From: Isotricha intestinalis
Lineage: Eukaryota > Ciliophora > Litostomatea > Vestibuliferida > Isotrichidae
Length of the DNA stretch: 64,000 nucleotides
Assembly: GCA_023807065.1 (NCBI GenBank)
Contig: JAJJLU010000342.1
Location: forward strand, 1 to 64,000
Reading direction: 5' to 3'
A program made the position numbers and the translations under genes. Position 1 is the first letter of the stretch. Each line of letters opens with the position of its first letter. The notes below the pieces were generated by a model, which did not search any database, was not told the origin of the DNA, and was given only the letters and a program-made list of their open reading frames with translations. Below are positions 17,731 through 27,543 of this stretch, piece by piece.

Positions 17731-19605
17731 TCATTTTTTATTTTTCCTTGTTTCAAATAAATTAAGATGTCGATTTTTTCTTAAATTATTTTCTTCTTCA
17801 ATAAAATCAATTTTATTTGAATTATTTTCTTTTTCATCATCACTAGAATCTTCTCTAATATCTTTTAAAACTTCATTAACTTTAATAGTATTTGAAAAAA
17901 GATTATCTTTATTATTTTGACTATTACTAAAATCTTCATTATAATTATTTCCTCTTTTAAAAGAATTAATATAATCATTTTCATCTTCTTTTAAAGCAGA
18001 AAAAATATTTTCAACATTAGAATCAATAATTTTTTCATTTCCAAAGTCTTTAAAAATATCTTTAATCATCTTATCTCTTTGTTCATCATTAAAATCATTA
18101 TTTTTTTTATCGTGATAAATACTTTCATTATTATTAAAAATATTATTATCTTTCCAATTATTAGAATAAAATTTTTGTTCATCTGATTTATTAGGAATAA
18201 ATTTAGAATAACCTTTAAGTGATTTTTCAAAGTTTTCGTTTTCTTCTTCTTCATATTTTGAATGATAATTTATATTCTGTAAATTAATTTGATTATAAAT
18301 GTCACTTACAATATCTTCTGTGTTTTTAAATGTTAAGTTATTTATTTGTTCTGATTTATTTGAGTTTTTAATATTAGTTTTTTTATTGTTTAAGGTTTCA
18401 TTTATTTCATTATATTTATAATTGGGTTTTGTGTTTTTAAAAGTCATTTTATTATTATCATCATTTTTAAAAGTCATTTTATTATCATCATTTTTAAAAG
18501 TCATTCTATCATTATCATTTTTAAAAATCATTTTATTATTATTATCATTTTTAAAAGTCATTTTATTATTATTATCATTTTTAAAAGTGATTTCATTATT
18601 ATCATCATTTTTGAAAGTCATTTTATTATTATCATTTTTAAAAGTGATTTCATTATTATTATCATTTTTAAAAGTCATTTTATTATTATCATTTTTAAAA
18701 GTGATTTTATTATTATCATCATTTTTAAAAGTCATTTTATTATTATTTTCATTTTTAAAATTTTTAAAAGTCACTTCATTAGAATCATTATTAAAATTCT
18801 TAAAAGTCATTTCTTTATTATAATCATTATTAAAATTCTTAAAAGTCATTTCATTATTATTAATTTTTTTAGATATTTCTTTATTTTCATTATATTGATA
18901 ATTTTCAAAATGATTACCAACTAGTTTACTGAAAATTCCATCAGTATTTTTATCCATTTCATTTTTATTTTTATTTCCTTTTAAATTCTTTTTATACGGG
19001 TTATTATTTATGATTGATAATCCAGTATTAATTTTTATATTATTTTTATTATTTGAAAAAGAATCACTTGAATTAAATTTATTAGTTTGATTTTTTATTT
19101 CATTTAATTCTTTTTCATTTTTATGTAAAGATATTTTCCTTATAGTTTGATTATAACTTGAAGGTCTATTATCACCTAAATTCTTATCTTTTATTTGTTT
19201 TTTATTTACTGATTCTTTATTAATTTTTTTTTGCTTTTTAATTTCTTTTATTTCTTTATGAACGTTTTTTATTTCTTTTCTCATTTCATTTTTATTTTTT
19301 TTTTTATTTAATTCTTTTTCATAAATCTTGTTTTTTTGGTTTGTTATATTTTGTTTATTATTTTCTTTATAATATATATTACTAGGATAATAATTTTGGT
19401 TAATGTTGTAAATTTTATTATTTTGATAATTATCTTGTTCTTTAATGTAATTTATATTTTTAATTTGATTATAATTTTGGAAATTGTAATTGTTTATATT
19501 GTTTTTTTGAGGGCTTTCATTTTCATAATTATTATTATCTGAAGGATACATATTCATATAATTATTTTTAGAATAATGTTTTTTATTTGGATTATGATTT
19601 GACAT
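17731..19605 (-). CDS. Asn-rich protein with TFKNDNN repeats
   Basis: A 624-residue protein starting at the ATG 19603-19605 (MSNHNPNKKHYSKN); an extension to 19659 exists only through a TTG. The central part (bases about 18430-18855) is a tandem array of roughly 17 units of K-(M/I)-TFKN-(D)-NN, 8-11 residues each, varying in Asn/Asp number. The N-terminal third is Asn/Tyr/Lys-rich and the C-terminal third is acidic with some predicted helix. There is no membrane segment. The function is unknown; the repeat TFKN core with variable Asn spacers suggests a disordered scaffold or binding array. The array is visible as a repeated AAAGTCATTTTATTATT pattern on the plus strand. Confidence 0.75.
   Translation of the reverse strand: MSNHNPNKKHYSKNNYMNMYPSDNNNYENESPQKNNINNYNFQNYNQIKNINYIKEQDNYQNNKIYNINQNYYPSNIYYKENNKQNITNQKNKIYEKELNKKKNKNEMRKEIKNVHKEIKEIKKQKKINKESVNKKQIKDKNLGDNRPSSYNQTIRKISLHKNEKELNEIKNQTNKFNSSDSFSNNKNNIKINTGLSIINNNPYKKNLKGNKNKNEMDKNTDGIFSKLVGNHFENYQYNENKEISKKINNNEMTFKNFNNDYNKEMTFKNFNNDSNEVTFKNFKNENNNKMTFKNDDNNKITFKNDNNKMTFKNDNNNEITFKNDNNKMTFKNDDNNEITFKNDNNNKMTFKNDNNNKMIFKNDNDRMTFKNDDNKMTFKNDDNNKMTFKNTKPNYKYNEINETLNNKKTNIKNSNKSEQINNLTFKNTEDIVSDIYNQINLQNINYHSKYEEEENENFEKSLKGYSKFIPNKSDEQKFYSNNWKDNNIFNNNESIYHDKKNNDFNDEQRDKMIKDIFKDFGNEKIIDSNVENIFSALKEDENDYINSFKRGNNYNEDFSNSQNNKDNLFSNTIKVNEVLKDIREDSSDDEKENNSNKIDFIEEENNLRKNRHLNLFETRKNKK
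18430..18855 (-). repeat. Tandem repeat array encoding MTFKN units
   Basis: On the plus strand a core close to TTTTTAAAAGTCATTTTATT recurs about every 24-33 bases, with the variable part made of TTATTATCATCA trinucleotide slippage. Every length change is a multiple of three, so the frame of the host gene is preserved. Confidence 0.85.
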
Positions 19606-19850
19606 TTTTATTTTTATATTTTCTATTAATTTTAAAAAAGAATAATTTTTAAATTTCAATCAATTGATTTTTAATAATTTTATTTTTTAAATTTAAGAAA
19701 AAATTTAAATTATTTTAAGAATCTATAAATAAAGAACAGAATTCAAAAAATTATATTCAAATAATAAAAAAAAATTTACTTTAAAAAGTATTAAAAAATT
19801 TATATATTAAATTTAAAAAAATAAAGAAATAAAAAATTATAAATAATTAA

Positions 19851-21941
19851 ATGGGTAAATATCAATATCCATGTTTAAAGCAAATAGATATTTTTGGAAT
19901 TCCACCTTTATTTACAATAAGAGGAAGACCAACATTTCAAACACATATAGGATCAATTATAACAATAATATGTGTTACAACAATTTTAATATATCTTATT
20001 TATTTATTGACTCAAATGTTATGTCATAAAAATCCTACTTTTTATTCTTCAATTCATTATGAAGAAATTCCTCCTGAAGTTAAATTAAGTAATAATAACT
20101 TTTCTTTTGCTTTTAGTTTAGAAAATTTTGACTATAAAAATTTTATTGATAATAATGTTTATAATATTAAAGCTTTTCAAACTAAATTAATTTTACAAAA
20201 CGATGGTTCTTATAAATATCAAAATACAAATTTAAATATTGAAAAATGTAATAAAATTACTATTTCTTATAATTATGATAAATTACCTTATGATAATTTA
20301 TTTTGTATTAATGATGATATTTATCTTCAAGGTGATTATAAAACTCCAATATGGAATTATGTGACTTTTAATTTTTATAAATGTGAAAATTCAACAGAAA
20401 ATAATTTTTCTTGTAAATCAGAAAATGAAATAAATAATTTAATTAAAGGAGGTTTTATTGGAATGTATATTTCAGATTATAGTTTTCAACCAAATAATTT
20501 TGATAAACCTTTTAAAATATTTATTAAAAATTTACATCGTCCTTTTTCAATAAAATATTATAAAGATATTATATTATATTTTAAAATGGTTGAAATTGAA
20601 ACTGATATAGGATATTTTTTCGAAGAAAAAAAGAAAATTGTTATTCCTGGATTTGATTATATTCAAGATGATAATAAATATGAATATGAAAATCCAAATA
20701 ATTTTTTATCTTTAAATATTAAATTTTCTTTAAAAAAAGAAATTCATAAAAGAAGTTATCTTAAATTACAAAATATATTTTCAAATGTAGGAGGAACTAT
20801 GAAATTAATATTATTATTTGGAGAATATTCTGTTTATTTTATTAGGATAACTTTATATAAAAATTATATTTTAGAATTTTTTAATTTAGATGAAAGTGAA
20901 ATTAGATTAAAGGAAGTTAGGAAAATATATAAATTAAATAATAAACAAAAAAATAAAACTATGTCTCGTATTTTAAATTTCAAAAAATATAATCCAAATT
21001 ATCAAAATTCTTCAATTAATAACATAAATAATGAAGGAATAAAATTGAGATATAATCAAAATTTTTTATTAAATCAAACTAATTTAAAAAATAATAATGA
21101 TAAAACAATTATAAGTAGTAAAACACAAAAAAATTTAAATGAAAATTCTGAAAATAATAATAATAATATAAAACGTTTAAATTCAACAAAAAGTGCTTTG
21201 GATAGGATTTATATAGATAATAATAAAAAAGAATATGAAATAAAAATAAATGAAGTTTCAAATATTGAAGATGAAAAATCAAAAATAAAAGAATTAAATC
21301 AAGATTCATTTAGTAAAAAACAACCATCAAAGGAAAAATATTTATCATATCAAAATTATATTCAAAATAATTTTTTCAAAGATAAAGCTTTATCAAAAGA
21401 TTCAAAATATCAAGTTCCAACAGTGGTATATTTTAGAAATTATTTTATAACAAAACCTAAATTTAATAAACCTAATAGATTAACTCCAAGTTCAAAAGTA
21501 AAAAAAGTAAATTCAAAAACAAATAATATTATTATTCCAAAATATAAATTAAGAATAATTAAAGTTCCTGGTTTTTGTTCTGATTTTGTTTGCAAAAAAA
21601 ATTCAATAAGAACTATTCAACAAGTACATCAAAATTATAAAGAAATACAATTTTTATTAGATATTGTTCATTATTTAAAAAGCGAAAATGAAATGAATAT
21701 AATTGAAAAATATTTGTTTACTAAAGAACAAAGAAGAATTCTAAGTCATACTTATTCTTTTCAAGCTGATTTTGCTTTAGAAAAGAGAGGTTATGATTAT
21801 ATGATTAAACATAAAAAAAATAAATTGGATGAAAAAAGTGATAGAAAGTTACTTCCAAATAATAAAAAAACTTTAAATGAAAATAATAATAATAATGATA
21901 ATGATGATAACAATAATAATAATAATAATAATAATTATTAA
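19851..21941 (+). CDS. Ciliate-type two-TM membrane protein
   Basis: A 696-residue protein with a short N-terminal segment containing QIDIFGIPPLFTIRG, a transmembrane helix at about 35-57 (SIITIICVTTILIYLIYLL), a non-cytoplasmic domain of about 250 residues with PPEVKLSNNNFSFAFSLEN, and a second hydrophobic segment near residue 320. The long C-terminal tail is Asn/Lys-rich and ends in poly-Asn. Proteins with DIFG before the first helix, a pleated ectodomain and a long tail after a second helix form a large family I know from ciliates; their function is not established. A surface or vesicle-membrane location is inferred. The gene is divergent from the Asn-rich repeat protein. Confidence 0.75.
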   Translation: MGKYQYPCLKQIDIFGIPPLFTIRGRPTFQTHIGSIITIICVTTILIYLIYLLTQMLCHKNPTFYSSIHYEEIPPEVKLSNNNFSFAFSLENFDYKNFIDNNVYNIKAFQTKLILQNDGSYKYQNTNLNIEKCNKITISYNYDKLPYDNLFCINDDIYLQGDYKTPIWNYVTFNFYKCENSTENNFSCKSENEINNLIKGGFIGMYISDYSFQPNNFDKPFKIFIKNLHRPFSIKYYKDIILYFKMVEIETDIGYFFEEKKKIVIPGFDYIQDDNKYEYENPNNFLSLNIKFSLKKEIHKRSYLKLQNIFSNVGGTMKLILLFGEYSVYFIRITLYKNYILEFFNLDESEIRLKEVRKIYKLNNKQKNKTMSRILNFKKYNPNYQNSSINNINNEGIKLRYNQNFLLNQTNLKNNNDKTIISSKTQKNLNENSENNNNNIKRLNSTKSALDRIYIDNNKKEYEIKINEVSNIEDEKSKIKELNQDSFSKKQPSKEKYLSYQNYIQNNFFKDKALSKDSKYQVPTVVYFRNYFITKPKFNKPNRLTPSSKVKKVNSKTNNIIIPKYKLRIIKVPGFCSDFVCKKNSIRTIQQVHQNYKEIQFLLDIVHYLKSENEMNIIEKYLFTKEQRRILSHTYSFQADFALEKRGYDYMIKHKKNKLDEKSDRKLLPNNKKTLNENNNNNDNDDNNNNNNNNNY

Positions 21942-22141
21942 ATTACATTAAATCATTTTCAAAATTTAATATCAATCAAATAATTAAATGGAAATTATTG
22001 TTTTTTATATATATTTTATAATATTTTGAAAAATAAGCTTAAATTAAAATTCTTTATTTGAATAAATAAATAGTTAAATTAATAATTAATTAATAAAATA
22101 TAAAACTTTATATATCATTAATTAATAACAAAAATATGAAT

Positions 22142-23464
22142 TTAACCAAAAATCATTTGAGAATATAAAATATCATCATCAAATAAAGAAAAATTACTTA
22201 ATGATTTTAATCCTGATAAAGGTTTATTTATATTATTAATTTTATTATTTAATTTATTATCATTGTATTTAACTTCATTTAAATTTTCTGTTTTATGATT
22301 TCCTAAATTTATATTTCTTGTATTTGATTTATTTACACTTAATACTCTTTCATTAATATCATTTTTATTTTGATCTATATTATTTATATTTATTGGTGTA
22401 TTTGTTATTTCATCTGAAAATACTCTTTTTACCAAAGTTATTTTTTGTCCTAAAAAATATGCTTTACAATTAAATATATATATTTTAAAATTATCTTCTT
22501 CAAAATACATTTTTTCTTCTTCTTCATTTTCTATTTTATTATTATTATATAAAATCCCCAAAAAAAAAATTTTATCATATGAAAGTCCTAAAAGTTTTAA
22601 AATTTGAATTTTTCTATGAATTTCATTTTTAATATATTTAATCTCACAATTCATTTTTATTTCTAAAAAAGCTAAACTTTTTTTAGGAATGTAAATATTT
22701 TTAGGATTTTTATAAGGTAATTTAATATCATCTCTAATTTCATAAAATCCATCTATACCAATTTTATTAAAGCCATATTTAATTTCATATATATTATTAT
22801 GATTAATACAACTGAATCCAATTATTTTTTCTTTTGTTTCTTCAAAAGAATTTTTTAAACTATCATTATTATTAAATCTTAATGAATAATCAATTGTTGA
22901 ATTAAATTTAATTGAATTTTCTAAATTAGAATTATTAATAATATTATTCTTATTATTTGATAAATCAATATAATTTTTTCTTATCTTTTTTAAATCTGGT
23001 GAAGCTGAAATATTATAATATTCTTTAAAATCTAACATAATTTGAACATTATTATAATTCATAAAAAATATAAAAGTTAAATTTTGGAAATTAACTGCAA
23101 ATGTTTTTGAATTTGGATTAAAATATGTTTTTTCTATTTTTTTTAATTCATTATTTTTATAATATGAAATTTCAACAAAAATAGTTTTTAAATATAATGA
23201 ATAATCACCATATTTACCAATAGTATAATTAATTAAAGGATGATAATTAAATTTTGAGCAATTTGTCTTTGATACAAATATATTTTTTATTCTAGTTATT
23301 ACTTTTTGTATTTCTTTTACATTTTTTTCTTCTTTTGGTTCATTTAATTTTTCTTCAAATTTAGTATTTAATAATCCTGTTTTTATATCATTATATAATA
23401 TTTTAAATGGATTTTTCCTTTTTGAAGAAAATAAATTTAATCCTTTTTGAAATAGATTTCTCAT
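22142..23464 (-). CDS. Unknown protein, possible lipid/membrane-surface role
   Basis: A 440-residue protein I do not recognise. The N-terminus is basic (LFQKGLNLFSSKRKN). Residues about 90-300 contain alternating hydrophobic patterns suggestive of beta strands (YSLYLKTIFVEISYY, FAVNFQNLTFIFFMNY), and the C-terminal 100 residues are Asn-rich and disordered. No transmembrane helix is clear. The name given to its role is only a guess from the basic start and beta-rich core. Confidence 0.6.
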   Translation of the reverse strand: MRNLFQKGLNLFSSKRKNPFKILYNDIKTGLLNTKFEEKLNEPKEEKNVKEIQKVITRIKNIFVSKTNCSKFNYHPLINYTIGKYGDYSLYLKTIFVEISYYKNNELKKIEKTYFNPNSKTFAVNFQNLTFIFFMNYNNVQIMLDFKEYYNISASPDLKKIRKNYIDLSNNKNNIINNSNLENSIKFNSTIDYSLRFNNNDSLKNSFEETKEKIIGFSCINHNNIYEIKYGFNKIGIDGFYEIRDDIKLPYKNPKNIYIPKKSLAFLEIKMNCEIKYIKNEIHRKIQILKLLGLSYDKIFFLGILYNNNKIENEEEEKMYFEEDNFKIYIFNCKAYFLGQKITLVKRVFSDEITNTPININNIDQNKNDINERVLSVNKSNTRNINLGNHKTENLNEVKYNDNKLNNKINNINKPLSGLKSLSNFSLFDDDILYSQMIFG

Positions 23465-23931
23465 TTATTTCAAAATGTAAAAGTAAATTAAAAATTTATA
23501 TTAAGAATACTTTGTAATATTAATTATAATAAATTATTGAGATATTAATGTCAAATATTTTTATAACAATTGAAAGTTAAATTATATTTAATATGAATTT
23601 CAGATAAATTATATTAGAAAAAATTTAATAAATTAAATTAAAAAATTAGTGTTATAATTATAATAAAATCTAAAATATATGAGAAAAGAAAATTTAGTTA
23701 TTGATATAAAATATGGATAAATATTTTTAGGTTATTAAAAAGATTTTAAAATTTTTAATAAAATGATAATCAAAAAGCTTAAATAATAAGTAATTTGAAT
23801 TTTATTGATTGTTTGTAAAAAAAATCATAAAATAATTAATTAAATTTTTTAACTTAAGTATAGTAATAAATCTAATAAAATATATAAAAATTTCAATAGA
23901 ATGTAACTCTAATTAATATAACAATAAAGAT
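23465..23931. other. Gene-free spacer with possible eroded ORF
   Basis: No intact gene. From an ATG at 23679 on the plus strand a frame reads MRKENLVIDIKYG, stop, IFLGY, stop, KDFKIFNKMIIKKLK and then many stops. The pattern is faintly like the glycine loop and catalytic lysine region of a protein kinase. This is weak, and the remainder is plain AT-rich spacer. Confidence 0.3.
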
Positions 23932-25053
23932 TTAAAGAAAATAATCTATATATTCACTATCATCTGTTACATTAATTGAATCAGTAATTTCTATATTTTT
24001 AGCTCTTTCATGAATTTCTTTTTTAGTGTTAATATCTAAACCACAAAATCTTAAAATAACAATTTCAGAAGCAACAAGAGAAAAAAATAAATTTATTATT
24101 CCTATAATTATTTGAACACCTCGAATAGATTGGTCTTCATTTTTTAAAAATAAATAAATAAAATTACCAAGAATTTCACAAAAAGTTTGATGATAAGGAG
24201 TATAATAATAACCAATTAAAATATTTAAAATAGGATGAAAAGTTAATGATAAAAAATACCAATAAAATGTTAATTCTTTCAACATTTGAATATCAAAATC
24301 AAAAATAAGATTTTGATTCTTTTTATATATATAAACCAAAAAATTTTTAAGCATAAAACATGTGCTATAAATAATTACAATAAAGAAAGGATCTATAAAT
24401 TTTATTTCCATTGTATATTTTAAATAACCAAAAAGTAAACCTGTTAAAATATAATAAATAATGGAAATTAATACATTAACAAAATTTATTTCTTCTTTTA
24501 TAAAAAAAGAGTAAAAAAGCATTGATGAAAATAATATGATTACACTAAAATACTGATGAGAATATAAATTTACATTATTATAACAAATAACTAATATAAT
24601 CCCAATTAAAATTGTATTTGATAAAAAAGAATAAATTTTCATTTGAAAAATTTGTGAACTATTAAAAAAAGGAATAATATTAAATAATAAATAAATTAAA
24701 ATAATCATATAATGATCTTCTTTTAAACAAGGATCAATTGTAGAATCTTCTTCTTCATTTTCATTTTCTTCAGATTCTAAATTTTTAAAATTTGAATTAT
24801 ATATTATAAAACCTTTTTCTGTTTCTTTTTTTTTAAATACAATTTCAGGTTCTCTGTTTTCCTTAAAATTCGATTTTTTTTTTCTTATATATAAACAAAT
24901 TATACTTATTGTTATTGAAGTTAAAGATGCTATTTCTTGAAAAAAATTTTTTTTATACTGTTTATCATATTTAAATATTATTGTTACAGTAATACTTACT
25001 AATATAATATAAATAATTTTTGAATCAAAATTTAAAATTATTGGAAATCTCAT
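23932..25053 (-). CDS. Polytopic membrane protein, tandem paralogue A
   Basis: A 373-residue protein with about 9-10 hydrophobic segments. The sequence begins inside a membrane helix; a charged loop (ESEENENEEEDST) follows near residue 100, then the remaining helices. Near the C-terminus is EIVILRFCGLDINTKKEI, shared in form with the neighbouring gene (EIIILHFCGLDKKTMNN). The two genes are adjacent, on the same strand and 125 bases apart, so they are a tandem duplication. The CGLD motif just after the last helix is probably a cytosolic conserved tail. A transporter function is plausible but unproven. Confidence 0.75.
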   Translation of the reverse strand: MRFPIILNFDSKIIYIILVSITVTIIFKYDKQYKKNFFQEIASLTSITISIICLYIRKKKSNFKENREPEIVFKKKETEKGFIIYNSNFKNLESEENENEEEDSTIDPCLKEDHYMIILIYLLFNIIPFFNSSQIFQMKIYSFLSNTILIGIILVICYNNVNLYSHQYFSVIILFSSMLFYSFFIKEEINFVNVLISIIYYILTGLLFGYLKYTMEIKFIDPFFIVIIYSTCFMLKNFLVYIYKKNQNLIFDFDIQMLKELTFYWYFLSLTFHPILNILIGYYYTPYHQTFCEILGNFIYLFLKNEDQSIRGVQIIIGIINLFFSLVASEIVILRFCGLDINTKKEIHERAKNIEITDSINVTDDSEYIDYFL

Positions 25054-25178
25054 TTTTAATTAGTTTTTAATCAATTTTTTTAAATGTTATAAAAAAATAA
25101 TAATATATTTTTATAATTTTTGTTCATATTGATGTTTAGAAAAAGAATTACAAATTATATTATTTTTTAAATAAATAT

Positions 25179-26225
25179 CTAAATAATGTTTATATAATCA
25201 TGATTATTATCGTTTTTATTATCATCTTCTATAAAACATTTTTTAATTTCAATTTGAGCTAAACTAAGAAAATTATTCATTGTTTTTTTATCTAAACCAC
25301 AAAAATGCAAAATAATAATTTCACAATAAATTAAACATCCAAAAAGAGAAATAAATCCAATAATTAAATCCATTATATTAAATTTGAAATTTAAATGAAA
25401 TATAGGAAATAAAATTTCAAAAATACATAAAACTAAAATAAAATGTATAGCTCTTAATTTTTCAAAAATTTTGCATTTAGTGTAAGTATATAAAAATATA
25501 GTTAAATAATGAATAAATAATAGTATATAATCTAATTTATTAAATATTCCAAAATTCATTTTTATATTTTTTAAAAATATTATTATTATAATAAAAATAA
25601 ATTTAGGGATTCCTTCAAATATTATTAAAAAATACATATCTAATAAATAATTCCTATTAATAAATTCAAATAATAAATGAGCAAAAGCAGTAGCTTGGGA
25701 TTTAATTAATAAAATGATTAAATATAAAATTACTAAAAGTTTATTTTTATTTGTAAATAATGAATAAATCATAACATTTATTAGATTAATTAAAAATATG
25801 ATAAATGTGAAAATATAATGGTTTAGATTTTCTTTTAAAAAAAACAATAAATCAGTATAAATAAAAGAAAAAGAAAAAATCGTAAACATTTTTGTTCCAT
25901 CCAAAATATTTTTAAAATTTTTATTTATTTGATTTATAAAAACATCTATTGAAAAATATACACAAACACAAATAATTAATAAAGTTGCCTTTATTTTATT
26001 AGGGTTTCCTGTTTTTTCACCATGGAATTTTTTTTTAATGAAATAAAAGATTATCATTGAGATAATTGCAAAATATTTTATAAGACCTGTTAAAAATGAT
26101 ATATTTTTTTTATATTCTTTGTGTCTATTTTGTAAAATAGTTTTTGATGTTTCTTTTAATCCATATGTAATTGTAGATATTATAATATATATAATTTCAA
26201 ATCTATAATGAAAAGAAATACACAT
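25179..26225 (-). CDS. Polytopic membrane protein, tandem paralogue B
   Basis: A 348-residue protein with about 9-10 predicted membrane helices, lacking the acidic loop of its neighbour. It ends with EIIILHFCGLDKKT followed by a short tail, the same position and motif as paralogue A. Sequence identity outside the C-terminal block is low by eye, so the duplication is old. It is divergent from the LSm5 gene with about 140 bases between start codons. Confidence 0.75.
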   Translation of the reverse strand: MCISFHYRFEIIYIIISTITYGLKETSKTILQNRHKEYKKNISFLTGLIKYFAIISMIIFYFIKKKFHGEKTGNPNKIKATLLIICVCVYFSIDVFINQINKNFKNILDGTKMFTIFSFSFIYTDLLFFLKENLNHYIFTFIIFLINLINVMIYSLFTNKNKLLVILYLIILLIKSQATAFAHLLFEFINRNYLLDMYFLIIFEGIPKFIFIIIIIFLKNIKMNFGIFNKLDYILLFIHYLTIFLYTYTKCKIFEKLRAIHFILVLCIFEILFPIFHLNFKFNIMDLIIGFISLFGCLIYCEIIILHFCGLDKKTMNNFLSLAQIEIKKCFIEDDNKNDNNHDYINII

Positions 26226-26366
26226 AATTATTTATATTATTATTATATGATTTTTTTTCTGTCATTTTTTAATTTATTTATTTTTTTTTAAATTTTTAAT
26301 TTCAATTAAATCATTTTACAAAAAAAAATAATTATTTATAAATAAAATTATTATATATTTTTTTCT

Positions 26367-26680
26367 ATGTCAGGAACTCCAATTTTTCCAATGAATATCT
26401 TAGAAAGATGTATAGGAGTAAAAGTATGTATAATAATGGAATCAGAAAAGGAATTTATAGGAACATTAAGAGGATTTGATCAATTTTATCGTAAAATATA
26501 AAATAAAAATATATAGATATGGTATTAGATGATGTTATAGAAACGTAATAAATAATAAAATAAATTAAAATTAGTACAACTAAAAATTCCGAAAAAGAAA
26601 TTCCCAAAAAAATACATCATGAATCTTTATTATTAAATGGTTCCCACATTGCAATGTTAATTCCAGGATATGAAGAATAA
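26367..26680 (+). CDS. LSM5: LSm5, U6/mRNA-decay Sm-like protein, three exons
   Basis: An 85-residue Sm-fold protein assembled from exons 26367-26490, 26517-26544 and 26575-26680. The introns are 26 and 30 nt, both GT-AG and both beginning GTAA. Exon 1 carries the Sm1 motif (ERCIGVKVCIIMESEKEF, then GTLRGFDQF), exon 2 gives HMVLDDVIET, and exon 3 the Sm2 motif LLLNGSHIAMLIPG. These match LSm5, including its characteristic P-L/M-E/N start and IPG end. LSm5 is part of the LSm2-8 ring on U6 snRNA in the nucleus and of LSm1-7 in mRNA decay. The length agrees with LSm5 in other eukaryotes. The gene is invisible to single-frame reading. Confidence 0.93.
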
Positions 26681-26781
26681 AAACCAATAAAAAAAATAAA
26701 ATAAAATAAAAAAATAAAATTAAATTTCATATAAACAAATAATAAATATTTATATAATCAAAAAAAAAGAAATATTAAAAA

Positions 26782-27543
26782 ATGGGTAATTGTTGTCGTC
26801 CATCAAAGCAATTTGAAGAAATAGAACAAGCAGAGACATTAGATATGGTTAGAAATTCAAACCCATTAGATGACTCAGATTTAATATTTCCTTCAAAATA
26901 TATAAGAGAAGATGAATTTAATAAAATAACATTTACAGAAAATGGAATTGTAAATTTTATAAATGAAATTTTATCTGAAACTTACACTCAAAAATTTCAA
27001 GATGAAACAATGAAAATATCAACAGCAGAAAAAAGTAAATTTTCAAAAGATTTTTTTATAATTCGTTGTGAAGCAAAAATGGAAAAATCAAAATTGAAAA
27101 ATGATTTATCATTAAAAAATATAATAGATTCAATATTTGATAAAGAAAAAAGAATGAAATGGGATTCAAATATGAAAGAAATAGATATAATAGAAACTTT
27201 TTCTAAAAATGCAATTTTAGTTAAAAGTGTAACAAATAAAATTTTAATGATAAGTTCAAGAGAAATGATAGAAAAAAGATATGAATTTTATAATGGGAAT
27301 AAATATTATAATTTTTCTTCTTCAGTTCCTGATAATTTATTTAATATTAATGAAGAAATTGTAAGAGTATTATCTTTTTTTGCTATTAATATTTTATGGG
27401 AAGATGAAAATTTCTTTTTTTTTGATTCTATTAATCAATATGATATAAAAACGAATATTCCTCAAAGTATTATGATTTTAAGTCTTCCTCCTAAAATGAA
27501 AGATTTTATTAAAAAATTGTCAGATTTTGTTAATCAAGAATAA
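26782..27543 (+). CDS. Acylated START-domain protein
   Basis: A 253-residue protein beginning MGNCCRP, a classic N-myristoylation site (Gly2) with two palmitoylatable cysteines, so it should sit on a membrane. Residues about 90-250 look like a START lipid-transfer domain: KEKRMKWDSNMKEIDIIE, then SREMIEKRYEF, then NFSSSVPDNLF, the usual order of START landmarks. The ligand is unknown. The gene ends at TAA 27541-27543 in the straightforward reading. An alternative splice from 27519 (GTCAG) to 27616 would replace the last few residues with DVKEDYEKRVYY and a stop at 27656; the donor is less like the other GTA donors here, so I keep the unspliced end. Confidence 0.75.
   Translation: MGNCCRPSKQFEEIEQAETLDMVRNSNPLDDSDLIFPSKYIREDEFNKITFTENGIVNFINEILSETYTQKFQDETMKISTAEKSKFSKDFFIIRCEAKMEKSKLKNDLSLKNIIDSIFDKEKRMKWDSNMKEIDIIETFSKNAILVKSVTNKILMISSREMIEKRYEFYNGNKYYNFSSSVPDNLFNINEEIVRVLSFFAINILWEDENFFFFDSINQYDIKTNIPQSIMILSLPPKMKDFIKKLSDFVNQE

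Noticed and set aside
18422..18823. Plus-strand open frame with LLSFLKVI repeats
   Set aside because: It is the antisense reading of the TFKN repeat array and exists only because the array lacks stops in that frame.
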